Positions 35,506 to 44,626 of a stretch of 64,000 nucleotides of DNA are shown here, in pieces; position 1 is the stretch's first letter, and each line of letters begins with the position of its first letter. The DNA is from Janibacter sp. DB-40. GTDB taxonomy: Bacteria > Actinomycetota > Actinomycetes > Actinomycetales > Dermatophilaceae. Position numbers and translations under genes: made by a program. The stretch spans positions 1,178,001-1,242,000 of the forward strand of contig NZ_CP120360.1 of NCBI RefSeq assembly GCF_029510815.1, in the 5' to 3' direction. The notes beneath the pieces were generated by a model, which saw nothing but the letters and a program-made list of their open reading frames with translations, did not search any database and had not been told where the DNA came from.

Positions 35506-37164
35506 CTACGTCGCCTCGGACCACCGACGCACGATCGAGGTGTCGGCGACGAAGCGCACCTGCTCGCCCCCGAGCCAGCGCCGGGCCGCATCCGTGAGCG
35601 CCCGGTCGACCGCTGCGGCGGCCTCCTCGGCGTGCTCCTGGGGCACGTGGACGAGCAGCTCGTCGTGCAGGCACAGCACGATCCGGGAGCGAAGGGGGCG
35701 CACCGCCACCCGCACGGTCGCGGCCCAGGCCTTGAACAGCTCGGCCGCCGACCCCTGGATCACGGCGTTGCGCGCGAAGCGGCCGCGTGCAGAGGTCACG
35801 GCATCCTGGTCCTCGCCGCCGCCGGGGACGTCTGTGCGCACGAGCCGGCCGCCGAAGGTCACCACCGGCTCCCCGCGCCGACCCGCGTCCTGGGCGCGCT
35901 GCAGGTGCGCCATCGCCACGGGGTACTCCCGCTCCAGCCCGCGCAGCGCCTCGGCCGCCGGGCCGGAGCGCTGGCCGTACATCGCCGCGAGGACCGCGAT
36001 CTTCGCCACCGAGCGCTCCACCCCGAGCCGCGCCGCCACCGGGGCGTAGAGGTCGTCCGCGCGGGTCGCGGCCGCGAAGGCCCGGTCGCCCGAGACGGCG
36101 GCGAGCACCCGCGGCTCGACCTGCCCGAGGTCGGCGCGGACGAAGACCCAGCCCTCGTCGGCGGCCACCGCCGGACGCAGCTCGGCCGGCAGGTTGTGCA
36201 GCCCGGCCTGCGCGGTCATCCGGCCGGCCGCGCCGTCGCAGGCCTCCCAGGCGCCGCGCAGCCGGTCGTCGGCGCCGACGTGCTCGCGCAACCACCGCCA
36301 GCCGTACGTCGTGGCGATCCGCTCCTTCCGGCGCCACTCGAGCAGCGCCGGGACGAGGGGATGGGCATGGACCTGCGCCTCGAGGACCCACTTGCGCGTC
36401 GAGGGCACGTCGACACCGGCGCGGGCGAGCATCGACTTCACCTGGGCCGGGTTGCGCAGGTCGACGTGACCCGTGCCGGGCAGCGCCGCGAGGACCGGCG
36501 CGTCACGCACCCGCCGCGACTCGAGCTCCTCGGCCACGTCGTGCGGCTCCGGGCCGGCCGCCTCGGTGACCAGGTGGCTCGCGGCCGCGCGGTCGATGGG
36601 CAGGCCGTCGGTCTCGAGCTCGACGCACAGGACCGCGGCCGCCGACTCGGCGTGCGCCGTGGCGAGCGCCCGGGGACCGGCGGCCGACCTCCCTTCGCGC
36701 TGGCGGTGGGCGACCTGCCGGGCCGCGTCCGCGAAGGCCGCGCAGCGCTCCGGCGTCGTCAACCACCCACCGGAGACGGCGTCCGCGCGCAGGTGGCCGT
36801 CCGGACGGACGAGCTCCTCCGTGGGCAGCTCCTCGGAGAGCAGGTCGAACAGGTCCCCGGTGGGCGCACTGGGGACCTCGTGCGGGTCGAGGCCGTGGAC
36901 CGCCGCCCAGGCGAGCTCGGGTCCGGCCGCCCAGCCGCCGTGCATCAGCCGGTGGACCTCGGCGACGTCCCACGTGCGGTCGAGGCGGGCGCCGGCGCGG
37001 ACGGCCGCGGCGACGGCGTCGGCCGACCAGGTGACCCAGCGGACGGTCGGGTCGAGCGCGGCGATGAGTGCCTCGAGATCCGTGGTGGGCACGGCAGGGG
37101 AGTGCGGTGGGAGCACGGCACCGACACCGTCCACGCCGACCACGACCGCCCCGAGATCCTCCAC
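35506..37164 (-). CDS. Family A DNA polymerase with degenerate 3'-5' exonuclease domain
   Basis: A 552-residue protein of the 'bifunctional 3'-5' exonuclease/DNA polymerase' family of actinobacteria, shorter than PolA and without the 5'-3' exonuclease domain. Polymerase motifs are intact: A (RADLGQVEPRVLAA), B (RSVAKIAVLAAMYG) and C (LCLHDELLVHVPQ). The N-terminal part (about 1-190) looks exonuclease-like but the canonical acidic catalytic triad is not evident. GTG 37164 is chosen because TAGCCT lies at leaderless spacing upstream; an in-frame start at 37263 would add a low-quality Arg/Cys-rich segment. The biological role is probably repair or translesion synthesis (inference). Confidence 0.88.
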   Translation of the reverse strand: MEDLGAVVVGVDGVGAVLPPHSPAVPTTDLEALIAALDPTVRWVTWSADAVAAAVRAGARLDRTWDVAEVHRLMHGGWAAGPELAWAAVHGLDPHEVPSAPTGDLFDLLSEELPTEELVRPDGHLRADAVSGGWLTTPERCAAFADAARQVAHRQREGRSAAGPRALATAHAESAAAVLCVELETDGLPIDRAAASHLVTEAAGPEPHDVAEELESRRVRDAPVLAALPGTGHVDLRNPAQVKSMLARAGVDVPSTRKWVLEAQVHAHPLVPALLEWRRKERIATTYGWRWLREHVGADDRLRGAWEACDGAAGRMTAQAGLHNLPAELRPAVAADEGWVFVRADLGQVEPRVLAAVSGDRAFAAATRADDLYAPVAARLGVERSVAKIAVLAAMYGQRSGPAAEALRGLEREYPVAMAHLQRAQDAGRRGEPVVTFGGRLVRTDVPGGGEDQDAVTSARGRFARNAVIQGSAAELFKAWAATVRVAVRPLRSRIVLCLHDELLVHVPQEHAEEAAAAVDRALTDAARRWLGGEQVRFVADTSIVRRWSEAT

Positions 37165-37279
37165 GGGCAGCGAGGCTACCGGCGCGGCCCGACACCCCTG
37201 CCCACGCACGTCCCCGGCGCCGGCAGCGTGGCAGGATCGGGACCGGACCACCGGCCGCACCACACACGAAGGGCGTCAC

Positions 37280-38023
37280 ATGGGCTTCATCACGGACACG
37301 TTCGGCCGCGGCCGGGGCAAGCACGCGTCCAGGGACACGCGATCCGCCCTCGAGCAGGCCCAGGACCCGCAGGCCTCGTCGGGGACGGTCGTCACGCTCG
37401 TGCAGAACCTGCTCGACGTCGGCATCGACGGTCGCGGTCCCTTCGACTCCGCCGTCTCGGCGGCGGAGACCGCGCTCCTCCGGGCCGGCGGCAATGCCGA
37501 GAGGGCCATCGACGACATCGTCGGCAGGCACGTCAAGCTCGCCGGCGCCCACGGCTTCGTGACCAACCTCGGCGGCTTCACGACGATGCTCGTCGCGCTC
37601 CCCGCCAATGTCCTCGGCTTCTACGTCCTCGCCACGCGCATGGCCGCCGCGGTCGCCCACGTGCGCGGCCACGACCTGCAGCGGCCGGAGGTGCGCTCCG
37701 CCGTGCTGCTCAGCCTCGTCGGCGCCGACGCCCAGGACCTGCTGGCCAAGGCCGGGATGGTCGCCCCGGGCGGTCGCCTTGCGACCTTCGCGACGCAGCG
37801 ACTGTCCGGACCGGCCCTGATGGTGGTCAACAAGGCCGTCGGCTTCCGCATCCTCAGCCAGGCGGGGAAGGGGGTCTTCGCCCGATTCGGCAGGGCGGTC
37901 CCGGTCGTCGGGGGCGCCGTCGGCGCGGGCCTGGACGTGTGGCTGCTCAACGAGCTGGCCGACCACGTGCGTGAGGAGTTCGCCGCCGGGACCGCTCCGG
38001 GCGTCGAGGGTCCCACCACCTGA
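37280..38023 (+). CDS. EcsC family membrane-associated protein
   Basis: 247 residues resembling EcsC-domain proteins. A charged N-terminus is followed by helices (LVQNLLDVGIDGRGPFDSAV, ALLRAGGNAERAIDDIVGRHV) and two hydrophobic stretches (about residues 97-125 FTTMLVALPANVLGFYVLAT, and a Gly-rich segment VPVVGGAVGAGLDVWLLNELA). EcsC is named from the Bacillus ecs locus; its molecular function is unknown. ATG 37280 with SD GAAGGG. It is divergent from the polymerase gene and followed by two further membrane/unknown genes in the same direction. Confidence 0.78.
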   Translation: MGFITDTFGRGRGKHASRDTRSALEQAQDPQASSGTVVTLVQNLLDVGIDGRGPFDSAVSAAETALLRAGGNAERAIDDIVGRHVKLAGAHGFVTNLGGFTTMLVALPANVLGFYVLATRMAAAVAHVRGHDLQRPEVRSAVLLSLVGADAQDLLAKAGMVAPGGRLATFATQRLSGPALMVVNKAVGFRILSQAGKGVFARFGRAVPVVGGAVGAGLDVWLLNELADHVREEFAAGTAPGVEGPTT

Positions 38024-38062
38024 GGAGTAGCCTGCGTGGTGTCCACCACCCGGAGGTGACCG

Positions 38063-38467
38063 ATGCCCGTCGGCCCCAGCACGTACCGAGCCGCCCGCCT
38101 CGCCCACGCGATGCGCGAGGCATCGACGGCCCCCGGCGCGCCGGGCCTGTGGGCCCGGGTGCGCGCCGTCCCGCGCATGGTCCGGGCCGTGCGCTCCGGG
38201 CAGTACACGGGCCTGACGTCGACGCGGCTGCTGATGCTGCTCGCCGGGGTCGGGTATGTCGTCTCCCCGGTCGACTTCGTCCCCGAGGGACTCCTCCTCG
38301 CGCTCGGGCTCGTGGACGACCTCCTCGTCATCGGGTGGGTCGCCACCGCGCTCATGCGCGAGACGGGGGACTTCATCGCGTGGGAGCGCGGCGCGGCCGC
38401 GCCGTGGGCGCCTGGTCAGGACGGCCCCGAGGGGCGGACGGTGCCCTCCCACGTCGTGCCGGACTGA
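38063..38467 (+). CDS. DUF1232 (YkvA-like) membrane protein
   Basis: 134 residues containing the DUF1232 signature VGYVVSPVDFVPEGLLLALG, with DDLLVIGWVATALMRE following. The conserved S-P-(I/V)-D-(F/L)-(I/V)-P core is present. Family role unknown. ATG 38063 with SD GGAGG, 39 bp after the EcsC-like gene and probably co-transcribed. Confidence 0.85.
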   Translation: MPVGPSTYRAARLAHAMREASTAPGAPGLWARVRAVPRMVRAVRSGQYTGLTSTRLLMLLAGVGYVVSPVDFVPEGLLLALGLVDDLLVIGWVATALMRETGDFIAWERGAAAPWAPGQDGPEGRTVPSHVVPD

Positions 38468-38559
38468 GGCCACCCACAAGCTCTCCTCCGTCCGACGCGC
38501 TACCCACAGGCGGCGAAGGGGGCGACCCCCGCACCGACGATCCTCGGCAGATTCGGGGC

Positions 38560-39750
38560 ATGACAACGACAGTCCGCCCCCGCAATCCCGCCGAGCTCGC
38601 CGTGGTGCTCCCGTACCAGCTCGGCTACCACCCCGGCCCCTCCGTCGTCGTGACCGTCCTGCACGGCAAGCGCCTCGGGCTCGTCCAGCGCCACGACCTG
38701 CTCACCGATCCCGGGGACTGCCGCGCTGCCGCCGGGCAGGCGATGGCGATCGCGGCCCGTGAGACGGCGACGGCGGTGATGGTCATCGCGCACGAGGACC
38801 TCGCAGGTGACTCCGCACCCCTGTCCGAGGCGATGATCGAGGCCGCGACGGCCGAGGGGATCAGCGTCCACGAGCGAGTCGTGGTGCGCGACGGGCGGTG
38901 GTTCGCACCCGACTGCGTCCAGGGATGCTGCCCCGAGGAGGGACAGCCCCTGCCCCGGCCGGAGGACGTGCCCGCCGTCGCGGCCTTCGTGCAGGCCGGC
39001 GTCGCGCCCCTGCCGAGCCGTGCGGCCATCGTCGAGGGAGTGCTTCCGGGGCGGGACGAGGAGCGCGCGCGCTCCGTGGGCCTGCACCTGGCATCCCTCG
39101 GGTCGGGGAGCAGCACGCGCACCTTCGGTGGTGGCCCCACCGTCCCGCCTGCCTCCTGGCTGGACCGTGGGGAGGACGTCCTCGCGTGGTGGACACTGCT
39201 CCTCGACCCGCGCCCGCAGGCCATGGCCGTCACGCTCCTCAGCGACGAGGCGCTCGCCTGGGTGGCGACCTCGCTCCGGGACGTCGTCTGGCGCGACGCC
39301 CTCATGGGCGTCCTCTGCCCGGGGGCCATGCCGATGGCCGAGAGCTGCGGCACCCCGGCCGCCGCGGCGGCGCTCGCGGCCCAGTGGTGCCCGTGGGTGC
39401 CCGACGCCGACGTCGTCGACGACGTCGCGGCAGGGCTCGACGAGGGGCGCGCGCGTGCGTCGGGCGACGTCTCTCCCGAGCGGTGGCACGAGGAGGTGCT
39501 GCTCGTGCGCTCACGCCTGGTCGAGCTGACCCGGCTGCTGCCGCCCGAGGCGACGCCGCCGGTCCTCACCCTCGTCGCCCACCTCGCCTGGTGGGTCGGG
39601 GACGGCACGGTCGCCGGCATCTGCCTGGAGCGGGCCCTGGAGATCGATCCCGACCACCGCCTGGCCGAGCTGATGCTGCGATTGCTCTCCGCGGGGGTCC
39701 GGCCCTGGGCAAGCGCCTCGCCGGACGGGGCCTCGGGGGCGGCTGCCTGA
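38560..39750 (+). CDS. DUF4192 family protein
   Basis: A 396-residue cytosolic protein of the actinobacterial DUF4192 family: the opening RNPAELAVVLPYQLGYHP then SVVVTVLHGKRLG, a central VRDGRWFAPDC with a C-x4-C pair (CVQGCC), and a C-terminal helical repeat containing HLAWWVGDGTVAGICLERAL. The latter resembles a TPR-like segment seen in these proteins (ALEIDPDHRLAELMLRLL). Function unknown. ATG 38560 is chosen because the family starts (M-x-x-T-V-R-P-R-N) fit. The last quarter is followed directly by the SAM-IV leader of metX. Confidence 0.82.
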   Translation: MTTTVRPRNPAELAVVLPYQLGYHPGPSVVVTVLHGKRLGLVQRHDLLTDPGDCRAAAGQAMAIAARETATAVMVIAHEDLAGDSAPLSEAMIEAATAEGISVHERVVVRDGRWFAPDCVQGCCPEEGQPLPRPEDVPAVAAFVQAGVAPLPSRAAIVEGVLPGRDEERARSVGLHLASLGSGSSTRTFGGGPTVPPASWLDRGEDVLAWWTLLLDPRPQAMAVTLLSDEALAWVATSLRDVVWRDALMGVLCPGAMPMAESCGTPAAAAALAAQWCPWVPDADVVDDVAAGLDEGRARASGDVSPERWHEEVLLVRSRLVELTRLLPPEATPPVLTLVAHLAWWVGDGTVAGICLERALEIDPDHRLAELMLRLLSAGVRPWASASPDGASGAAA

Positions 39751-39820
39751 CAGGTCAGCCGGAGGGTCCGGTGTGCGGACCCCGCTCGATCCGTGTCGCG
39801 TCAATGGCTATGGTTGTCGG

Positions 39821-39931
39821 CAGGTCATGAGCGCCAGCGTCAAGCCCCGGCTTGCTGGCCGGCAACCCTCTTCGCGACGGGGTGCCCCGGGTGATGACCT
39901 GGCTGCACCGTAGGGGTGTGGCAAGGCGAGC
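39821..39931 (+). promoter_or_regulatory. SAM-IV riboswitch upstream of metX
   Basis: Very close to the SAM-IV consensus: GGTCATGAGCGCCAGCGTCA, then AGCCCCGGCTTGCTGGCCGG, CAACCCTCTTCGCGACGGGG and TGCCCCGGGTGATGACC, with pseudoknot arm to about 39931. TATGGT (39809-39814) is the likely -10, so the riboswitch starts close to the transcript 5' end. SAM binding should turn down metX. Confidence 0.95.
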
Positions 39932-39948
39932 CCCCGGGAGACCTCATC

Positions 39949-41088
39949 ATGAGCGTGACCACCAGGCCCCCCACGACTGCGGGTTCCTGGCGCGACGGAG
40001 ACCACCCCGGCCGCCGGAAGTTCGTCACCATCGGTGACCTCGATCTCGAGTCCGGCGACCGGCTGCCCGACGTGGTCCTCGCCTACGAGACGTGGGGTGA
40101 GCTCAACGCCAACCGTGACAACGCGATCCTCGTCGAGCACGCGCTCACCGGGGACAGCCACGTCGTCGGCCCGGCCGGTCCCGGCCACCCGACCGCGGGC
40201 TGGTGGCCCGACCTCATCGGTTCCGGCGCACCGCTGGACAGCGACGAGTACTTCGTCGTCGCCATCAACGTCCTCGGCGGGTGCCAGGGCAGCACGGGCC
40301 CCGGCGCCAGGTGCGCCGACGGACGTCCGTGGGGGAGCCGGTTCCCCCGGGTGACGATCCGGGACCAGGTGGCCGCGGAGGCGCGCCTGGCCGACGAGCT
40401 GGGCATCAGCACGTGGCAGTCCGTCATCGGTGGGTCCATGGGCGGCATGCGCACCCTCGAGTGGGTCGCGAGCTTCCCCGACCGTGTCGCCACCGCAGTG
40501 GCGCTCGCGACGAGCGGCTACGCCACCGCCGAGCAGATCGGGTGGAGCCAGGCACAGATCCTCGCCATCCGCAACGACCCGTGGTTCGCCGGCGGCGACT
40601 ACTACGGCAACCCCGAGGGTCCCGAGGCGGGTCTGGGGATCGCCCGGCGCATCGCGCACATCACCTACCGCAGCGAGCCCGAGCTGCACCTGCGCTTCGA
40701 CCGCGAGGTCCAGGACGAGCCGGTCGGGCCCAACGGTCGACCGCGGTACACCATCGAGAGCTACCTCGACCACCACGGCGGCAAGCTCGCCGGCCGCTTC
40801 GACGCCAACTCCTACGCGGTGCTGTCGGAGGCGATGAACTCCCACGACATCGCTCGTGGGCGAGGTGGCCTGCGCGAGGCCCTCGCCCCCTTCGCCGGTC
40901 GTCTCGTCGTGGTCCCGGTCGACTCCGACCGGCTCTACCCGCCGCGGTTGTCCGAGGAGCTCGTCGAGGCCAAGCCGGGTGCCGAGCTGGTGACGATCAG
41001 CTCCCTCGTCGGCCACGACGGATTCCTCACGGAGGGCGACCAGGTCGCCGACGTGCTGCGCTCGGTCGTGGTCCCGCGACCCCGGTGA
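39949..41088 (+). CDS. metX: Homoserine O-acetyltransferase
   Basis: It transfers acetyl from acetyl-CoA to homoserine, the first dedicated step of methionine synthesis, and supplies MetY. The 379-residue alpha/beta-hydrolase has NVLGGCQGSTGP, nucleophile elbow GGSMGGMRTLEW (Ser), VPVDSDRLYPP (Asp) and VGHDGFLTE (His), so the triad is complete. ATG 39949 has SD GGGAG and lies 18 bp after the riboswitch. The gene is separated from metY, unlike the common metY-metX arrangement. Confidence 0.96.
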   Translation: MSVTTRPPTTAGSWRDGDHPGRRKFVTIGDLDLESGDRLPDVVLAYETWGELNANRDNAILVEHALTGDSHVVGPAGPGHPTAGWWPDLIGSGAPLDSDEYFVVAINVLGGCQGSTGPGARCADGRPWGSRFPRVTIRDQVAAEARLADELGISTWQSVIGGSMGGMRTLEWVASFPDRVATAVALATSGYATAEQIGWSQAQILAIRNDPWFAGGDYYGNPEGPEAGLGIARRIAHITYRSEPELHLRFDREVQDEPVGPNGRPRYTIESYLDHHGGKLAGRFDANSYAVLSEAMNSHDIARGRGGLREALAPFAGRLVVVPVDSDRLYPPRLSEELVEAKPGAELVTISSLVGHDGFLTEGDQVADVLRSVVVPRPR

Positions 41089-41200
41089 GGGAGGCCACCG
41101 AATTCGTCGCCACGCCAACGCACTCGTGAGACATGTCACGCAGTGGCGGTGTAGCGTTCGACCTAGGTCTTCCATCAGCAAGTCGTCTTGAGGAGCACAG

Positions 41201-41599
41201 ATGATCGTCGTGGGGTACGTGTCGACCAAGGAAGGCGAGGCCGCGCTGGAGCGGGCCTTCGAGGAGTGCAAGCTGCGCGACGAGCAGCTGACCGTCATCC
41301 ACTCCGACCGTGGCGGTGCCGGCCTCAGCGGTGACGCCGCCCGCAAGAACGACAGCGACCTGCGCCGGGTGGCGTCCCGTCTCGAGGACGCCGGCGTCAA
41401 GGGTGATGTCCGTGGGCTCGTGCGTGGCAAGGAGCCGGCCGAGGACCTCATCGCCGTCGCGGAGGAGACCGATGCCTCGCTGATCGTCATCGGGCTGCGT
41501 CGCCGCACCCCGGTCGGCAAGCTGATCCTCGGGTCCAATGCGCAGCGGGTCCTGCTCGACGCGCCCTGCGACGTGCTCGCGGTCAAGGCGACCGGCTGA
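41201..41599 (+). CDS. Universal stress protein (UspA family)
   Basis: 132 residues of a single Usp domain: IVVGYVSTKEGEAALERAFE at the N-terminus and the ATP-binding motif G-x2-R...VGKLILGSNAQRVL at the C-terminus, then APCDVLAVK. The SD GAGGAG precedes ATG 41201. It is monocistronic, ended by a hairpin. Usp proteins bind ATP and aid survival under stress; the specific role is unknown. Confidence 0.9.
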   Translation: MIVVGYVSTKEGEAALERAFEECKLRDEQLTVIHSDRGGAGLSGDAARKNDSDLRRVASRLEDAGVKGDVRGLVRGKEPAEDLIAVAEETDASLIVIGLRRRTPVGKLILGSNAQRVLLDAPCDVLAVKATG

Positions 41600-41617
41600 G
41601 GACCGCACACCACCGGG

Positions 41618-41655
41618 ACCGGGGCGCCTCCTGCAGAGGACGCGCCCCGGTTTCG
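41618..41655 (+). terminator. Terminator of the universal stress protein gene
   Basis: Stem ACCGGGGCGC / GCGCCCCGGT (10 bp) with a 14-base loop, followed by TTCGT. Confidence 0.8.
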
Positions 41656-41701
41656 TGCACCTCGGACCACCCCTCGGGTGCCGCGCCGGGCGGCAAGGAT
41701 T

Positions 41702-41707
41702 TATAAT
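41702..41707 (+). promoter_or_regulatory. -10 element of the sigma factor gene
   Basis: A perfect TATAAT, rare in this GC-rich window, lies about 100 bp before the sigma factor start. The -35 region 17 bp upstream is not a good match, so other factors may contribute. Confidence 0.7.
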
Positions 41708-41808
41708 GGGGACACAGCCCATCGCGCAGCGTGCGGGCGAGTCGGGACACCGGGGACACGCCACCTCCACAGTGCCCCGGCGGAATCCACCGTGACGAAA
41801 GGTTGTTG

Positions 41809-43494
41809 GTGACTGCTGTGTCCCCACGGTCCGACGGGGCGCAGGGCTCCCTCCCCAAGGAGTTCTCGCACTCAGCGCTCCAGGAGCTGGTGCGCCAAGG
41901 ACGTACGGCAGGACTGGTCACGCCAGACCAGCTGCAGGTTGCATTCAGCGAAGCCAAGATCAGCCCCAGCCGGGGAAAGGCCGTCTTGCGTGCGCTCGAC
42001 GACCAGGGAATTGAGGTTCAGGTGCCAAAGTCCATAGCCGCGAAGAAGACGGCCAAGAAGGCCCCCGCGAAGAAGGCCGCGGCTGCCAAGACGTCGGAGA
42101 CGTCGGAGAAGAAGACCACTCCGGCGAAGAAGACCACGAAGTCCACGGCCAAGAAGTCCGCCGCGAAGTCCACCGCTGCGACGGCGGAGGTCACCGAGGC
42201 GCCGGAGGCTCCGGAGGCTCCGGAGAAGAAGACGGCGCCGAAGAAGACTGCGACGAAGAAGACCGCCGCGAAGAAGACGACGGCGAAGAAGACGACGGCG
42301 AAGAAGACGGCCGCCACCAAGACGAGCGCGGCCGCCGCTGCCGCGCCGGCGAAGAAGGTCGCACCCGCCAAGCAGGCCGCCGCGAAGAAGGCCGCGGCCA
42401 AGAGCGCCGCCGCCAACCCGACGACGACCACGGCCGAGGAGCCCGAGGAGGGCGAGGACGAGGTCCTGGGTGAGGACCCCAAGGACAAGTCCAAGAGGGA
42501 CCAGGAGGCCGACGAGAAGGGCGGCTTCGTCATCAGCAACGATGACGAAGGCGATGCCCCTGCACAGCAGGTCGTCACCGCCGGGGCCACCGCCGACCCG
42601 GTCAAGGACTACCTGAAGCAGATCGGCAAGGTCGCCCTCCTCAACGCCGAGCAGGAGGTCGAGCTCGCCAAGCGGATCGAGGCCGGTCTCTTCGCGGAGG
42701 AGAAGCTGGCCACCGCCGAGAAGATCGACATGAAGTTCAAGCGCGAGCTGTGGTGGATCGCCCAGGACGGCAAGAACGCGAAGAACCACCTCCTCGAGGC
42801 CAACCTGCGTCTCGTCGTCTCGCTCGCCAAGCGCTACACCGGCCGCGGCATGCTCTTCCTCGACCTCATCCAGGAGGGCAACCTCGGGCTGATCCGTGCG
42901 GTCGAGAAGTTCGACTACACGAAGGGCTACAAGTTCTCCACGTACGCGACGTGGTGGATCCGCCAGGCCATCACGCGCGCGATGGCCGACCAGGCCCGCA
43001 CCATCCGCATTCCGGTGCACATGGTCGAGGTCATCAACAAGCTCGCCCGCGTGCAGCGCCAGATGCTGCAGGACCTGGGCCGCGAGCCCACCCCGGAGGA
43101 GCTGGCCAAGGAGCTGGACATGACCCCGGAGAAGGTCGTCGAGGTCCAGAAGTACGGCCGCGAGCCGATCTCGCTGCACACGCCGCTCGGTGAGGACGGC
43201 GACTCCGAGTTCGGTGACCTCATCGAGGACTCCGAGGCGGTCGTGCCGGCCGACGCGGTCAGCTTCACCCTCCTGCAGGAGCAGCTGCACAGCGTCCTGG
43301 ACACCCTCAGCGAGCGGGAGGCCGGCGTGGTCTCGATGCGCTTCGGCCTGACCGACGGCCAGCCGAAGACCCTCGACGAGATCGGCAAGGTCTACGGGGT
43401 CACCCGCGAGCGCATCCGCCAGATCGAGTCGAAGACGATGAGCAAGCTGCGGCACCCCAGCCGCTCCCAGGTCCTGCGCGACTACCTGGACTGA
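41809..43494 (+). CDS. sigA: Principal RNA polymerase sigma factor (SigA/HrdB/RpoD)
   Basis: A 561-residue group 1 sigma factor. Residues about 85-205 form a histone-H1-like Lys/Ala/Pro-rich tail typical of actinobacterial SigA/HrdB, then [19 protein letters not shown] (region 1.2), [20 protein letters not shown] and [20 protein letters not shown] (2.1-2.4), region 3, and [20 protein letters not shown] (4.2). GTG 41809 has AAAGG upstream; an in-frame start at 41731 lacks support. The 5' UTR is about 95 nt. A strong palindromic terminator follows. Confidence 0.96.
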   Translation: MTAVSPRSDGAQGSLPKEFSHSALQELVRQGRTAGLVTPDQLQVAFSEAKISPSRGKAVLRALDDQGIEVQVPKSIAAKKTAKKAPAKKAAAAKTSETSEKKTTPAKKTTKSTAKKSAAKSTAATAEVTEAPEAPEAPEKKTAPKKTATKKTAAKKTTAKKTTAKKTAATKTSAAAAAAPAKKVAPAKQAAAKKAAAKSAAANPTTTTAEEPEEGEDEVLGEDPKDKSKRDQEADEKGGFVISNDDEGDAPAQQVVTAGATADPVKDYLKQIGKVALLNAEQEVELAKRIEAGLFAEEKLATAEKIDMKFKRELWWIAQDGKNAKNHLLEANLRLVVSLAKRYTGRGMLFLDLIQEGNLGLIRAVEKFDYTKGYKFSTYATWWIRQAITRAMADQARTIRIPVHMVEVINKLARVQRQMLQDLGREPTPEELAKELDMTPEKVVEVQKYGREPISLHTPLGEDGDSEFGDLIEDSEAVVPADAVSFTLLQEQLHSVLDTLSEREAGVVSMRFGLTDGQPKTLDEIGKVYGVTRERIRQIESKTMSKLRHPSRSQVLRDYLD

Positions 43495-43505
43495 GCATCA
43501 CCCAC

Positions 43506-43549
43506 GACGAAGGGGGCGGAGCAGCGACGGCTGCTCCGCCCCCTTCGTC
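43506..43549. terminator. Long bidirectional terminator
   Basis: A perfect 19-bp stem (GACGAAGGGGGCGGAGCAG and its complement) with loop CGACGG lies between the sigma factor gene and the convergent TauE gene. Each arm carries one copy of the CGAAGGGGG motif. Confidence 0.92.
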
Positions 43550-43579
43550 ATGGGTCGGGATGGAGAACAGTGGCCGGGA

Positions 43580-44443
43580 TCAGGCGGTGGACGCCGCCCG
43601 CAGCGGGCACCGCGGCACGGTGAACCAGCAGACCGCGGAACCAGCAGCAAGGACGCCGGCACCGATCCCGACGACAAGTCCGGCCGTGGCGGGCAGCTCC
43701 TGGACGAGGACGAACACGCCCATCACCATCACGAAGATCCCGAAGCCCTTGCGCAACGCCGCCTCCGGGATCCGCCCGGCCAACCGCGCCCCGAGGAACG
43801 ACCCGACGACGGCCGCGGTCGTCACCGCGCCGATCAGCCCCCACTCCAGGGTGACCGTGGTGAGGTAGCCGGCCAGGCCCGCGAACGACTTCATGGCGAT
43901 GACCACCAAGGAGGTACCCACGGCCACGGGCATGGCCAGCCCGCCCATCAGGGCCAGGGCCGGGACGACCAGGAAGCCACCACCGGCCCCGACCAGACCG
44001 GTCACGAGGCCCACGACGAGGCCCTCGAGAATCACCTTCATCACCGGCAGCTCCCGATCGTGGGGCTGGACAGCCTGGTTCTTGCGGCCGCGGATCATCG
44101 CCACGGAGGTGGCGAGCATCATCAGCGCGAAGGCGATCATCAGCAGCGTGCCGGAAACGTGGCCACCAAGCAGGCCGCCACCGAAGGCCCCGGCCATACC
44201 GGCGGCGCCGAAGACCAGCCCGGTGCGCCACTTCACTCGCTGGTTGCGGGCGTGATTGACGGCACTGACGGCCGAGGTGACTCCGACCACGAACAGGGAG
44301 GCCGCGATCGCCTCCTTGGGCGGGAGCCCTGCCACATAGGTCAGGATCGGCACGGTCAGGATGGACCCGCCGCCACCGAGCAGACCGAGCGAGAGCCCGA
44401 TGAGCACGGAGAACAACAAAGTCAATACAAGAGTGGCGGTCAT
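43580..44443 (-). CDS. TauE/SafE family sulfite/sulfur-anion exporter
   Basis: A 287-residue membrane protein with 7-8 hydrophobic segments in two related halves: the first starts VLIGLSLGLLGGGGSILTVP and the second GLVVGLVTGLVGAGGGFLVV, the two GGG motifs being the family hallmark. Members export sulfite, sulfoacetate or thiosulfate-type anions, or other organic anions. ATG 44443 is chosen over an upstream Arg/Gly-rich extension. A CsoR/CstR-like palindrome lies upstream, and CstR is known to control TauE in persulfide detoxification, which supports a role in sulfur stress (inference). Confidence 0.9.
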   Translation of the reverse strand: MTATLVLTLLFSVLIGLSLGLLGGGGSILTVPILTYVAGLPPKEAIAASLFVVGVTSAVSAVNHARNQRVKWRTGLVFGAAGMAGAFGGGLLGGHVSGTLLMIAFALMMLATSVAMIRGRKNQAVQPHDRELPVMKVILEGLVVGLVTGLVGAGGGFLVVPALALMGGLAMPVAVGTSLVVIAMKSFAGLAGYLTTVTLEWGLIGAVTTAAVVGSFLGARLAGRIPEAALRKGFGIFVMVMGVFVLVQELPATAGLVVGIGAGVLAAGSAVCWFTVPRCPLRAASTA

Positions 44444-44585
44444 GAATCCATGTCCTTGTCCTCCCAGCCGACTCCGGCCGGGATCACGGTCGGGTGGCAA
44501 AACTGCTGCACTGGCACGGGCCCGAAAGACTCCAGGACCCCAACGGAGGGTCCGACCCCACCACGTTCTTGAGCCGAGTATTGCA

Positions 44586-44603
44586 GATACCCCCCGGAGT
44601 ATC
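44586..44603. promoter_or_regulatory. Palindromic operator, CsoR/CstR-like, before TauE
   Basis: GATACCCCCCGGAGTATC has perfect GATAC/GTATC arms around a G/C-rich centre. It abuts AATACT (44577-44582, minus strand, with upstream TGC), a probable -10 for the TauE gene. CsoR-family repressors (Cu(I) or persulfide sensors) bind operators of the ATACCCC...GGGTAT type. The regulator gene is not in this window. Confidence 0.6.
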
Positions 44604-44626
44604 CAACTGACCGTGTCGGCTCCTGC

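Noticed and set aside
42050..42430. Candidate tandem repeat/VNTR in the sigma factor gene
   Set aside because: The Lys/Ala-rich codons are imperfectly repeated and match the known H1-like tail of actinobacterial SigA. It is a normal coding region.
43550..44572. Plus-strand open frame opposite TauE
   Set aside because: It is rich in His/Gly/Gln with no hydrophobic or domain pattern, while the minus-strand frame has clear TauE helices.
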